Source: Filobasidium wieringae | Taxonomy: Eukaryota > Basidiomycota > Tremellomycetes > Filobasidiales > Filobasidiaceae | DNA: 64,000 nt | Reading direction: 5' to 3' | NCBI GenBank assembly: GCA_001600055.1 | Contig: BCIV01000006.1 | Location: forward strand, 434,001 to 498,000 | Shown: positions 45,104-58,300 of the stretch, in pieces | Layout of the letters: every line of letters begins with the position of its first letter | Numbering within the stretch: position 1 is the first letter of the stretch | The notes under the pieces: generated by a model | Told to the model about the DNA's origin: nothing | Databases searched by the model: none | Seen by the model: the letters and a program-made list of their open reading frames with translations, nothing else | Program-made: the position numbers and the translations under genes

Positions 45104-48100
45104 CTAACTCGATATATAAGGCCCCAAGGGTTCTAAGTCCTTGATTTCCATCGTCCACCATACCGGTCTGGATGTGCGAATAGAGACCGCCTGGATTTCT
45201 GGATCCAGATGGTTGGAAGTCGAGATTTGCGTTGAGAAAGATGTCTGCCAGTCTGTCATTGAAAGGCGTCAGCGCGATCGTAAAGGGATGCATTCGTTGT
45301 GAAGTATGCACCGAAATCCCATCTCAGACCCTTGGTTTGAACATGGCTGGATTCTACCCCTAGAGGTAAAACTCCGCAGGTTTGACCATATACGGCATGG
45401 TCGACATCGATGATATGCTCTCCCTTATCGAGAAGATGGTTTCATTGGGTAAGCGGCAATATGCTCACTCGGACTGGTATAGGCTTACCTTGTCTAACAC
45501 CCATGCTACGCAGTTTTCACTAACCACCTTGATATCCCTGGTCCCTTTACCACGTTTCTGAGAATCGTACAAGTCCTGGCCTTTGCTGTGACTAATAAGT
45601 TGGTCACCCATGTAGACCTTGAAGTCGCTCCCTCGCCATGCTGACGTGTTCGCATCTTCGTCCCGCCCATGGCTTCCTGTTGTCCTGAGTCGGAGCTTTT
45701 GAAGAAGCGAAAGTACATGCGTAGTTTGATCCAGGCGTCCTGACAAGCCCCCGAGAACGATGACAGGTGGATCTTTCACCCCACGATGGTGCTTCTCGAC
45801 CTCTTCGATACATTTCTGGAAGTCTGTAGTGTACTCGCTCTCGTCCTCGATTACTTCCACACCCTGAAAATAACGAATCGTCAATGCGATGCCCCATCAG
45901 AATCCCCACGAAACACCATACCTTGTTCGCATAATATGCTTTGACGTCGTCGCGCAGAGAATCTAGATCGCCCTTGATCATGTCAGGCAGATAACTGTCA
46001 TTTCTTATGAGCTTGGTGATGCGCACGATATCGTGCTAGACAAGGGACATACGAAGTTCTCTCCTCATCGCCCAGGAAGTCGAACAAGCGGTTTGCTCCT
46101 CCATCAGCGCATATTCTGAAGTCACAGTTGCGCCAAAGACGTTCGAGAACGTCACGACGCGTGATGGGTTGGTTCAGTACGATCAAGCTCTGTTTAGATG
46201 CAACAGCGGTATTTCGAGGTCCAAGTAGATCCGCACTGCTCCACTTGGTCGCGTTGTTAGTATTCTGAATCGACTCCGACTCGAGCGAGCTCCATAGCCA
46301 GTCACAACCCATAACTTCAAGATGCCGACGGACGCTCTGTGCCAAGGCTTGATCGGCCTCCTCTCGGATGAAGCGTCCTGGCCAGGTAGACGTGGCTTGT
46401 GAAAATTGAAGGGGTCGTATCTTCGTATAAAGGGCGGCCACGTCGTAGGGGTTCATCGGAATCTGTTGCGATCAGTAATGTTAGTTATATGGGTAGCGTG
46501 GCTGCTATAAAAATTGGCTTACCATATTAGGGACAGAATACTGGAAAGTAAAACCTTTCTGGGTCGGCTGTACCATAGCAGTATCAGAACAGAAGATGAT
46601 CCCCTTTCTAGTGCCATCCTCCCGCTTGCGATCCCAGTGCAGAATGGAAGATCCCTCGAAGTGACTACAAGAAACAGTCCATTTCAGCTTGGTATATTGA
46701 AGAAATTCCTCCTGGTTGCTCACCCTCCACACCGGATGACTTTAAGACAGGAACTCAGAGATCTCTCCTCATCAAAGTAAACGACTCCGTTGTCGCCGGG
46801 CTGGTCTGCCCTTTGCAGCCATTGTCGATCTCTACCGCAGATAATGATCGGAACACCGAGTGCCTTGGCCCAAGTTGTAGAGGTAGCGTAAAACTATATC
46901 ACGATACGATTCAACATCCTTCTAAAATAAGGGAACAAGACAGGCTGGCAGGCGAAGCTTACGTGCGGATGCGATATCACGATCCCTTTTAGCGGACCTT
47001 TCAAATTTCGCAGATGAGTGATCAACGATTCGGACAGGAATGCGCTACAGTCCCATATCCACGATCCTTCCGAAGTCTCTAGCAATATCGCTAAGGCAGT
47101 TTGCATAGTGTCAATATTGGTTTTCATTTTGCTTTAACAACTGTTCTTACGTGTTTGGCCTATTCCGAATGAGGGCACCGTCTTGATGAACGATATCCGG
47201 GGGTCATCCACGTCAGGTATGATTTCGTTTTTATAGCCTTCCGCTGCAAGCCTTCTCAAAGAAGACCAAGATTGTCCTTTAGCGGGCACGAATTGCCTAG
47301 AGGACGTACAAAGCTTCAGTACTGGCGTTATGGTCTGACCAGGATTGACACACCTATCATCTTCACATATGGGACAGTCATCCCTTTGTGACTCAAATTG
47401 CGTACCGCAAGCAGTACATATCGGTAAGTCTGCATCCGATGTCAAAGCCTTGTTTGGTGTGGGAGATGCACTCGATTGCGTAGACTTCACGTCGCTTTGT
47501 CCTGGCTGATAACCGGCCGCAACCAGCGCTTTGTATAGCCCATCCTGCTCCCCTAGGTGATACGTGAAAGTCATTTCCTGTAACAACGAGCGACTATGAG
47601 GGGTCTGGTTTGACAGCTCTAGCTACATTCACGATAATAGAGGTTAGATGGAAAACCCCATAATTCACACTTGACTTGGCGGCGTACCAGCGATATCACG
47701 TCGTCCATTAAGTGCGCTTTACCGACATCGGCTCCGCTTAGACCTTCGTTCGAAAGTGAGACTATATGCACGTGGAAGTGATAATAACTCGGCTGATAGT
47801 GAATGAAGAACCTCGCTGCGCCTCTTTTCAGGCCATATTTCTCGTCAAGTACCTTTTCCCCTGACATCTTGATTTTTCGAAGCAACTCCAGATGGGCAGG
47901 CCGAAGGTCTCGAAGAGATTTGATTTCGCGAGTATGAACGATTACGGAGAGGTACTATGGAAGGGTTTGAGCATTTTGACCTGACAATCGTAGATAGAGT
48001 GCTCGATTCACCAATGCACTCATGGTCTTGCCATCCCATTTCATATCCGGCAGAATCATGAACCCTGTGTCGGGATCCGGGTCTTCATATAACACATGGT

Positions 48101-48799
48101 CCTGCTCCTTCTTGTGATCGAGAATGTTGTACAACCTGACGAGTCATTTAAGCCAAAAGGCTTTGAACGCAGATACAGGCCCTGGGCAGTACTTACCATT
48201 GCAACCGGCTCGAAGGAAAGCTTGCGATATATGGCAGAACAACCTCTTCGTAGATCTCAGGGGTCTCGTTCATCATGTATTTGCTCTGCGTCGAATACTA
48301 GATCGGTTAAAAAACATCAGCCTACTCTCAAGCGTCACTTGCTGTTGGATCGTTACTGACTTTTCGAATGTGCACATCAGTACAAGGGTAGAACATGTTG
48401 ATCTTCACGTCTGCCGCTCGATCGGGTCCGTACCATCCCTGAGCCCATTCATACTGTATGAGGTCTATCAGAAAAGGAACCGGTTTAAGATCCGGAACAG
48501 ACTCACTATATCATTCTTTTGCAAACTCGCGACTCTATCCAAATTCGCGACCAGGCCGACATCCGTCTCATTTAGCGGAATGTCAAATGCGACCTTCTGA
48601 AGATGGATGATTGCAGGGGCATCATCGATCTTTCCCAACAGGTAGATGAAGGGGTGCACAGTACCTGGGGAAGGCTCATGTCAAGCTTTTGAACCTCTGA
48701 AGCAAAAAGGGCTGACTTACCATGGGACAATACTCTCTCAAATTGAAATCTCTTCAACTTGTCCCCCAGTTCTGCTTGTGCGTGTTCAATACTGCTCAT
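45104..48799 (-). CDS. Fused DcpS scavenger decapping enzyme - metallo-beta-lactamase-like - thiamine pyrophosphokinase
   Basis: Sixteen exons on the minus strand: 48799-48721, 48664-48507, 48453-48361, 48297-48197, 48135-48012, 47954-47688, 47622-47354, 47296-47151, 47090-46963, 46893-46724, 46664-46523, 46462-46053, 45994-45922, 45863-45489, 45423-45312, 45252-45104; 2796 nt, 931 residues. Residues 1-317 are DcpS (MILPDMKWDG; HIT triad HYQPSYYHFHVHI at 237-249; MTFTYHLGE). Residues 341-614 are a metallo-beta-lactamase-like fungal family: zinc-ribbon start ICTACGTQF...CPICEDDR, FGIGQ, SHPHFYA, IRCGGHFEGSSILHW, FCSDTA. Residues 646-931 are thiamine pyrophosphokinase: SLIVLNQPI, RICADGGANRLFDFL, IKGDLDSLRD, LGGLSGRLDQT, CGVLPLGV, TKGLRWDF. 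There is no stop anywhere between domains. A Met-free stretch between DcpS and the MBL start argues against a separate MBL gene. TPK could have its own internal start (Met 562 or 610). Confidence 0.75.
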
Positions 48800-49393
48800 G
48801 ATGGGCGATGTTCAGGAATTTTCTTCGGCGAGAAGTGCTCTCCATCGATGGTGACCTATACAAAGGGGCATAGAAGGAAAGATACATGTATATATCTGTT
48901 TCGCATGAAAAAGTTGGAGGGAGAATGAGGATGAAGCATGAAGCGGTATGAAAGGAAACATTAAATGACGAATCACATATGCATTTTCGCTATCATCTCA
49001 CAGATCTCACAGATCGTGAAGATCGAAATATGCAACCCACGGACTCAAGCAGCTACTCAGACAATCAAGCTGATACGTTGGTTGGAATGGTGTCTCAAAA
49101 GTTTGTATGTCAGGTTTCATCAAACTCTCAGCGATGGGCGTGCGTGCCGAGTTTCTCTTTCTGCACCTGATTTTCATGACTTCATTCATATAGCAGCACA
49201 AAGTATTGGATGTCGTCCTTTTGTCCTCATACTCTTTACAACCTTGACGCGAGATCCACATTGTGAATGTCCAATACCATGTATAAGCATACGCAGGAAG
49301 GGCGCTGGTGAGGCTGACAGATGAATGATCGATCGGTTAGTACTGAATGGATCAGTGGATCGAATCGAATGCTCTGTCACTTACGTAGAACGA
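48800..49393. other. Promoter of fusion gene and 3' UTR of MDN1
   Basis: About 590 bp. Several short plus-strand frames (48965-49324) have no protein-like features. No TATA element is obvious upstream of 48799. Confidence 0.35.
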
Positions 49394-52300
49394 TTACTCC
49401 TCTGACGTAGACACCCTGGCCATCCATTGCCTCAAAGTTTCTGATAACACTTCAGGAAGCGCTTCAACATCGCGCAAGACCACATAATACTCGAACGGGA
49501 AGGTGTCGAGGTAACGCTCCATCTCGATCTTCATCTCCCCATTGACTTCCTTGTAGGCGACTGTCTGCATATTCAGTATTGATGGACGGTTGGCAGGAAC
49601 AGCGGCCGTTTCGGTTGACGATGGAGGTGGTTTTAGAGAATCGATCACCAAAAAGACAATCATGACTCGTTCCTGGAGAGCACGTCGTAGCAGCTTGCGT
49701 AACTGAGCATGATCTTGGCAGACTCCGTCAGAAATGATAATTTCCAGCTGCCACAGATCGCCAGAAGAGGAACTAGATTGCGCTCTTCTAGCATCAGCCA
49801 GAACGTCGAGACTGTTGCCTACGAGTTTCGCAACGTCGGTGCGATGTTGCTGGAAGGTGAAAGTGTTCATGATTCGGGAGCCCTCTGCATCGCTAAACGC
49901 GTTCGAGTTGAAGTCATGCAAAATCTCTACATTCTCTCCGAACCGAGCGATTCCGATCTGTCCGACCTCCAGCTTGGTAAGTGCTTGGCTGACCAAAGCA
50001 AGAGTTTGATAAGCCAGGTGCACCGATTTTGTATCGGCCATAGATCTGGAATCATCTAGCGACAGAAGCACTTGATATTCTCTTCGACTTGGCTTCGTAC
50101 GACGAAGCCAAATCTTGTCCTTCGTATACTCGCTCGCAATGTACGGTATGATCTTTCGCATGTTCAAGCGTTTACCTGTACGGTAGTCTCCTTGAAGACG
50201 CGTGGCCAAAGTCGGCTGCAAGATCAACCGAAGCTGCTCACAGAGATGGTATGACAGATCGCTAGTGAGGGTCGAGTAGCGTCGCCACAAGTCTTCTCCG
50301 GATTGATCGTCACGACCTGACTCGATCCAGGACTGCAAAGCCAACTCTACTTCCGAAGAATCTGGTTTATCTTCAGAATGTTCTCCAGCCTCAAGCTTAG
50401 TGTCATCATCTTCTAGCATGGCATCTGCAGAGTCTGATGTGTCCTGCGCATCGACCATATCATCACCCCGATGATCAATCTGCGATCGGGTTAAAGCTTT
50501 TTCGTCGGAGACGTCGGGCTTGACATCAATATCTTGCACGTGGGAATTGGAGTTCTCTTGCCTGGACGACGGGTCGTCGGAAGGCTCTTCGTCCACATCC
50601 ATGGCTTGGTCATGAGATTCGGCTTGTTCGTCCACAATGGCTAAATCTGCCAACTTTTCATGATCCTCAGGCCCAGCAGCACCCAAAGCCTGCATCTCGG
50701 AATCTTCGTCTTCCCGAATGTGCTCAACCTGTTTCGCGGCTTGTTCTTCCGCCTGCTTATTCTCCAAGCGAGCGTCATCTCCAGACCTCTCTAAGATTTC
50801 ATTGATCATGCGGTGGATGTCCTGTAACTTGTCACCAAGACTGCGGTCTTGTTGCTGAGCTCCTGTGGCCTGCGCGATTTCACCTCCTTGATTGGCTAGG
50901 TCAGTCTGATCCTGCTCCGCATTGTTCTGTCCATTTTGCATCACGGAAGATCTAGGAACAATTTAAGAATTAGTTTCTTTATTTGCGAACATGCCATCAT
51001 GGTACTTACGCTTCTTCGGATTGAGCTTCCTTCTGTTGTGCTTCTTGCCCCTCTCGCTGGTCTTCGGTTGGAGCGGTGGCGTCCCCACTATCTTCTTGAT
51101 CGCCTTGCACACCGGCATCACCTTGACCGTTCTCGCCTCGAGTCTCCTCTGCTGCGTCGCCTTTGTCTTCAGACGTCTCTTCGTCTGCATGGGCATCAAG
51201 GCGGTCCTCATCTTCCATATCCGCATCACCCTCCTCTGATCCAGCAGCATTCGCTTCATCCGCATCGGAACCGTCGTCTTCCTGGTTGTCCAAGCCATCT
51301 TCCTTTTCGTCCTCCGCTACGTTCGAGGCCACATCTTCATCGTTATCTTCGAGCTCGCCTTCGTCCGAGTCTTGGTCTAGATCCATACCATCGGGAAGGT
51401 CGAGTATTTCAGCCTCAGGCACGTTAGCATCCACATCTTTCGATGGGTCGTTCGTCTGCTCGTCCTCATTCTCTTCTCCTGGAGCATCATCTTCCCCGTC
51501 CTCTTCCGCGGCCTGATCATCCTCTGGCTTGGCATCGTTTTCATCATCGTCCTCCGCTGTCGAAGGTTCAGGAGCCGACTCTTTCTTCCGATCCTGCTTC
51601 TGTTCATCTTCCTTGGCGGTCATCTCGCTATCATCGCCTTGATCGCCATCTTTGCGTTCCGTCTTATCATCAGTACCCTCTTCGTCATCGTCGTTCTCTT
51701 CTCCCCAGAACTTGTCGTCAACCGCCTCCGGATCGACGTCTCCAACCTGCTCATCGAGGTCATCGTCGCCCTTCTCTTCGTCATCATCTCCCTCATCATC
51801 CGAGTTTTCGCCCTCAGCATCCGATAGATTACCCTCGAAGTCGTCACCCATCTCGATGGCCTGGTCTTCCTTTTCTTGCTTCTCACCCTGGTCTGCATCA
51901 TCCTCGTCCTGCTCCTCGTCTTTCAAACCCTCCACTTGGCTTTCGTCTTCTATCTCGTTACTAACATTGCTCTTTCCGGTACCGGCGCCTAAGCCCATAC
52001 CTTCAATCTCTTGTCCTTCTCCTCCCTTCGAATCGTCCTCGTTAGTATCACTAGGCTTGCAATAACCCTTCTCAGCCAGAGTCCTGAATAACTTGACCAG
52101 GATATGATCCAATTTGTAGGTACTCTTCAATGCGTTAGCTAAGGTTCTTGTGCCAGAACGCAAGGCAATGATGTATTGCCGCAAGAAAGGAACGCATCTA
52201 GCGAGATTGTGACCAAGCTTGCTGTCAGTAGATCCCTCCTCAGGATTAGGTACTGCCGACAGATGAAGAAGGGAGATTTTTTCCAAGATAGATTGCGGAC

Positions 52301-55300
52301 GGTACGTCTGGAGGAGTGCTGCGCACGATGCGTCTAAGCTGACCATCAATTTCGGCGACTCCCCATCGGTGCTAGGGGATGCTGAGTACCTCGAGTGCGC
52401 TTGAGCGGCGACAAGTAGTTCGTCCAAGAGCAAGTCTGTTCGATTCCATACCTCACTCCGAGTGCTTGAGCATTGTGGTATTTCCGGCACGGCAGGACTT
52501 TTTTCGCTGATCGAAACCAAGGGTCGTAACACAAAGTCAAGGGCTGGCGCAGCTTCCAACGATAGAAGTAATTCTTTCGAGCAAGTGGTTGAAAAATCGT
52601 GACCAGCGCGAAGAATGTCAACGTCAGCTGCGAAAAAGCGTATATTTATCATGTTAGCCTTTTTGTAACGGATTCGTTTGCACTTGTCCCTTCCCTTACC
52701 TTGAATTAGTAAGGACAGACCCGTATCTCTCAGATCCGTGACTACTTTGCCAACTCGCGTCAGGTGTTCTTGCCCTGAGCTGTATAGACGCAAGACGATT
52801 GAACCTGCGTCTCCCGACTCTTGCAGCAGTTTGAGAGAAACAACTTCTGATAGCCTGCGCGAAGCTTCCTCTAGTGATCCGATAAGGATGACCAGCGAAT
52901 CATATACAGTCTGAGACCAGGCTTGCGCCCATTGGCCTCCTGCAACGATATGATGACTAGAAATCGTTTCCAGGCGATGGAAGGTCCGTTCGAGGGAGAC
53001 TGTCTCTTTGACAAGACCTTGCAGTCTACAAAGACAACTGGGTTAGTACTATTCGACCGAATCTCCTATTCTTTCAGACTTACCCCTCTCGGTATCGGAG
53101 GGCAGTCGCAAAGACGTTCTCTGCGAACCCATGTGCTCGCTGCAGATCCTGTGTAACAAAGTCTTCACTATGCCCGCGAAGCGATTCGCGCATTGCCGGC
53201 AAAGTAAAGCCCAGACGGTGATGGTATTGCTCTAAGCGCTCCAGAAGATCACCTAGTTCAGGTTGCCAGTGAGAGATCTCTAGGTCCAAGCTGCAAAGAT
53301 CGCTCAGCCAGACTAGGGAAGCTTGACGGGCTAGCTGATCAGCTCGGGTTTTAGCAGAGAAGCCCAACGCTCGCATCGCTTTCAACAAGTCGGCAAAAGC
53401 TTTCCTTTTCCTGGTCTGCAGGTTAGCCACCGTTTTTTTGTTTTCTTCGGTCAGAGATCCAGGTGTTTCCTTTTGCAAGGCAGTCGAAGTCTCTACAATC
53501 TCTGTAGCAAGATCTTCTAATTCCTCATGGCCTCGATCGAGGGCTGACCATCCATTAGCATTAAGTACGTTCTTGAATTTCTTGAAGGTCTTGCCAAGCT
53601 GGTGCAGGTGTTCTGGCACCACCAAGTTATCCTGCATCCTGCTGTCTACAGCAAGGGCGATAGGGAAATCGGAGTCCTCGTGCGCAGCCAGCTGGCTGTC
53701 TTTCTCGTCAGCATCCACCACTTCTGTAGGGCCAGCACGCAGTATCGGCAGTATCGGCTGTTTAAGGACATCTCTGAATTTGCGAATGCTCTTGTATAAT
53801 TGCGCATGTGTTTTCCGTGCGCTCGCCCGCATAGATTCAATGTTTATGTCTTTCCAAGTTGCTAGTTTGATAAAATCTGAAATGGCCCGGTCTAAAGGCT
53901 GACGTTGTTGATTGATTGCTTCAGCTACCTTACTCTCAAACTGCGCGAAGCGCTGAATGAGCGAGCTCAGGACGCGAGCTGCACGCTGCATGTGTCCGCG
54001 ATCTGATAGTTGTCGAGATCGTCGAATGAGCGTGACATACGATCTGAGCAGCTGCATACGCGATGAGAAGCGCCCGATCGTACTGCTCTCCAGATAATCG
54101 ATGATAAGCGGTAGAGCCTGTGTCATGTGATCACCTTCTTTGGCAGCGGGATTCTCGTTTGAGTCTTCTTGATTCGCCATACCAAGAATGAGAAGCTGAT
54201 ATAACCTGAACCACCACTCGGATGTATCAGACGCGTATGACTCTGCTTCCTGGTCTAACAGTCTCGCCCAACCTGAGAGCTCCAGCCGTCTCCACGAAAT
54301 TATCAGCTGTATGATCTCTTCTTGGAAGGGCTTGAGCGAGTTTTCTCTGTTGGCATAGGCTTGCCAGTCCTCGGTGTGAGTGAGCAGCTGTTCCAGGGCA
54401 GCCAGCATCCTGGCGACTGGGCTCGTCGCGCTGATGGAACGGATGTTCTCACAACGATCGAGCAAGTGCTGCAATACCATCTGATCCGGGAATTCTTCCA
54501 AGGTTCGGCGTAACTTCGTCTCAATCCGTGTCAACAAATCGAGTACTTTCGCCATCTCGGGCATGTTGGGTGAGGTATAGAAACTATAGCTTTGTGCATC
54601 CACAGCTTCGGAGTCCCCAAATCGTCGTTGTGCCAGAACAGCAATCTGTAGACACACGCTTGATGCATCAAGGTTGCTACTGAGGATATCCGGGTTCTGT
54701 TCCATGATGCGAGCCAACGCAGATACCCGAGCGGTATCATAGGCCGTACGATCCCGCGAGTGGCCAGCAAAGATTTGCATATGTAACTTGTGTATTTGCA
54801 ACACATCGTCATGCGTTAGATACGTTTTGGATCGAGAAACTGTGGCAATCTCTTCGTCTTCGTCCTCCCACGATTCATATTGGGGGAACATTGCCATGAG
54901 CTCTCGAGCCTCTCTCTCTGCATCTGGCACATCGTCATATTCAGTCTTCCGTTGGCGGTAGAGACTTTCAGTAACCTGTTCAGCTCGTCGATTTGCATTG
55001 TAATCTGCGATCCAGAGGGATACGAGGATGTGGTAGGCGCGAGCAACCACATCGCTCACATGGTTCCATGAACATTTACCAGACTGTAGTAAGCTTACCG
55101 CTTCCAATGCGATCAAAGCTTGAGAGCCTGAATGAGAAGAAAGGTCTCCCGCCATGCTGAGACTGAGTTCCATAAGTGGATTGGCCTCAATGATTGCAGG
55201 ATATAAGGCAAGCGACGACATCGCTCGAGTAGTTCGAGGCTTCTGCAAATGTGCTTGCTTCTGACGCTCGGAGTAAGCGATCAAACGTAAGCCAAGCTTG

Positions 55301-58300
55301 GCCGCTCTGATGCCCATCTGCAATGGCTGAACGAGGTCTTTGAGAAGCTCGTACGAGACAGTCAAACGCGAGATGAATGCTTGAGATGCCGATTGGAAAT
55401 TTTCCTCCTCTTGCAATGCGACCGTCTCTCCGGCGGATATGCGATCACTCAGGTTTCGAAGCTGGCCGGCGCTATGCACATTTTTGAAGAATCTCTGCGT
55501 TTCTTGATAGAAGGCTGGGATTACAGCCAGTCGAGCTTCATAAAGTGCCCGTTCGATAGCGTGATTATCGTTGGATGTATATGTCGCAGTTTCCTCCAAA
55601 GCCTGTTGCATACTGCGGATCAAACCGCTACGAGCCGCTCCCGTCAATTTTATCTCAGCAGTGTACGCTACATCATATTCGGCTTGCAGCCTCGAGTGCT
55701 TCGAATCGTTCAACAGTGCCGCGCAATGTTGCTCTACAGCAGGGTCGAGGGGGATGTCGGGTACGTATAATCGTGCAAACACCAAGGCGGATGCCAACCA
55801 AAGCTGGCCGGGCTGCATATGGGTTTGAGGTACGAATGTTTCGAGCGCGTTGGCCACTTCCTGGGGAAGGTAGTCATTAGCTAGACTTTGAAGAGCGAGA
55901 GTCCGCTCTGAAAGCGGCTGCTTGCCGTCGAGGATCAGGCTAAGATCATGCGATGCCAAAGCACTGTGCCGTTCCGCCACCGTTACAGTCGAGAGTACAG
56001 TCTGAGAATACAGGATCTTAGTTTACGGGATCCGTACCTGTCGCTATAAGCAGGACTAACCTTGAGTAAGAAGACTACAGCGAGGTCGAGATTATGCTCA
56101 TATATATCGGCAGTACCATCCAACATGCTGAGCTCCAAAAGAGCGAGCGCGTGTTGAAGATCAGCAGAGTTCCGTTTTATATCGCCTATCCGCAGGGCTT
56201 TGACCATGCTACGAAAAGCCAACATCAGCCCAGCGTATGAAAGTATAAAAGCCGTTGGGCTTACCGAAGCGATAGAGCACTTAGCAGATTGATCGGTTGC
56301 AATAAGTTTGATGCGTCTGGCAACTGTAAGAGCATAACGAGTTGGCGTTTGCGTGCATCTTTACCGCCAACAGATACGTACTGCCACATCGTCTGCTTGG
56401 TCTTCCCACAAAGCTGTTAGGCTCTCCGAGAGATCGATCCAGATTGCCTGTGTGTCTAAATTCTGCACGTTGATGAGCTTCCGCTCCTGACCGTAGGAAA
56501 AGCTATGAAGAGGAAAGTTCTTCAACTGCCCAAGCGTTACGACCAACCGCGTATAGCTGTTGAAAGCTCGCTTCTGAGCCACGCAGTTATCGCAGTCAAT
56601 TTCCATATATTCCCATGAACCTCAATTAAATCAGCTTACCTGAGATCGCTGAGGGCGATACAGAGAGGATCGAGCCATCTTCCAGCTAGCTACGCGTAGC
56701 TGAGTCAATATTCGCCCAGATGGCTGTTCACTCCGACTGGTTGGCAACTGCAAGGTAGATGTTGAACGTCAACCACATCAGAAACATAAGCGGAGCCAAG
56801 CTTACATCTTTCCAAGCTTGGAGCATCTTGTCCAACATGTCATCAGCAGACGGGTCAGGTTCATCAAAAGCGAGAGAAGCCAAGGCTTGTATCGTTCTTA
56901 TGCCCAAAGTGGGCCATACTGCGAGTTAAGCCAGATTAGCTTGAGGGCGATGATGTCAGAGCGGAGCCAGGACTTACGGTCTACGTGTGCTTCTAGCATG
57001 GACTGCACCGCCGCCATCACTTTGATTTGGGCCACGGGTTGTCGCATGCTCATCCAGAGCGAAGTTTGTGACAAACCAGTCGTTGGTTCGGTATGCCGTT
57101 GCAATGCTTCATATGACCTCTTTAGCTCGGCGTCGACGATACGATCAGATCTAGGTTTGTAATGGTTGAGCAGCACATGTACCAGTGTAAAATCAACCAA
57201 ATCCTTCTTTCCGGTGTCATTTAGAACATGCAGAACGTCAGCTAGAAGCAAGAGGTCATCGAGGTGCATCTGACCAATGAAACGTTCAATCAGCGACGTG
57301 ACTGAGCGTTTTGAGCAAAAACTGCTGACCTGCGAACCGGCCATGCTTCCAAAAACCAATGGTGCTGAGCACGATATAACCGATCTGACCGCCTTGACAA
57401 AGGCAGCAACAGACTGGCCAACATCGCTTCTAGATATCGTCACCGTCGGAAGAAGCTCATTCCATATCAACAAGGACATGAAACGGCCGACTTCGCGTTC
57501 CTTCGAAAAGTGAGCCAATTGCAGATTGGTAGAGGGTTCTAAAGGCTATTCAATCAAACCAGTCGAGGATACAGCCATCAGCATGGAACGGCCGTTCAAA
57601 GCCGAATGCTTTTTATCTTACCAAGTACTCCTTGAATATCTCCGAAAGATGCGTTCTTGCGTATTGTTTCTCTATGTAGCTTTCGAGAGCTGAGTGTAAA
57701 CTTTTCCGGAGTTGTGCTTGTATTGCTTGGGTGTTAACGACGTCGTCATCGTTTTGCGACAATCCACGGAGGATAACAAATGCATCTGCCACAGAATCCG
57801 ATGTCTGCCCAGCAAATAATCGTCCAAAGGAGGCGGCCACAACGTCGATTGGATGAGCGTCGCGGTTTCCGAGATCTAGGAGCTGTAAGGCTGAGCTGTA
57901 TTCACAATGCGCGTCTCGAGAGTATCCAGTAATGACAGATTCCTCTGTCGCGCCAACTTGCACTCGGTTCATGTCGAGACGATCAGTCAGCGCAATTTCG
58001 ACACCCCTGTTCCGCATTGCTCGCGAAAGCTCGCCATTACGAGGGTCAAATGCCATGAACAACCTGAAGTTTGGGTGTGGTTTGATAATTTCTACGCCTT
58101 CTTCCAAGTTACCACGCTCGCTCAGGATAAGTGTCCCGTTCAGCTCGCACAGACTGTTCAATCGATCCAGTACCGATGAACTACAGAGGTTGGCATCATT
58201 GATGAGGTACCATCCGCCGGTCTTGATAGCGGTGACGAGAGGCCCATCGACCCACTCAAAGGAGGATGCACTTTGACTGGACAGCAGCATGCAGAGCTCT

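Noticed and set aside
45104..46456. Thiamine pyrophosphokinase as an ordinary separate gene starting at the ATG at 46456
   Set aside because: Residues from that ATG (MNPYDVAALYTKIRPLQF...) are the conserved C-terminus of the metallo-beta-lactamase-like family, not TPK, and an intron joins them in frame to the rest of that domain. A minor internal start remains possible.
51443..51964. 173-codon plus-strand frame rich in His/Pro/Arg
   Set aside because: Shadow of the midasin Glu/Asp-rich region, produced by the biased composition of the coding strand.
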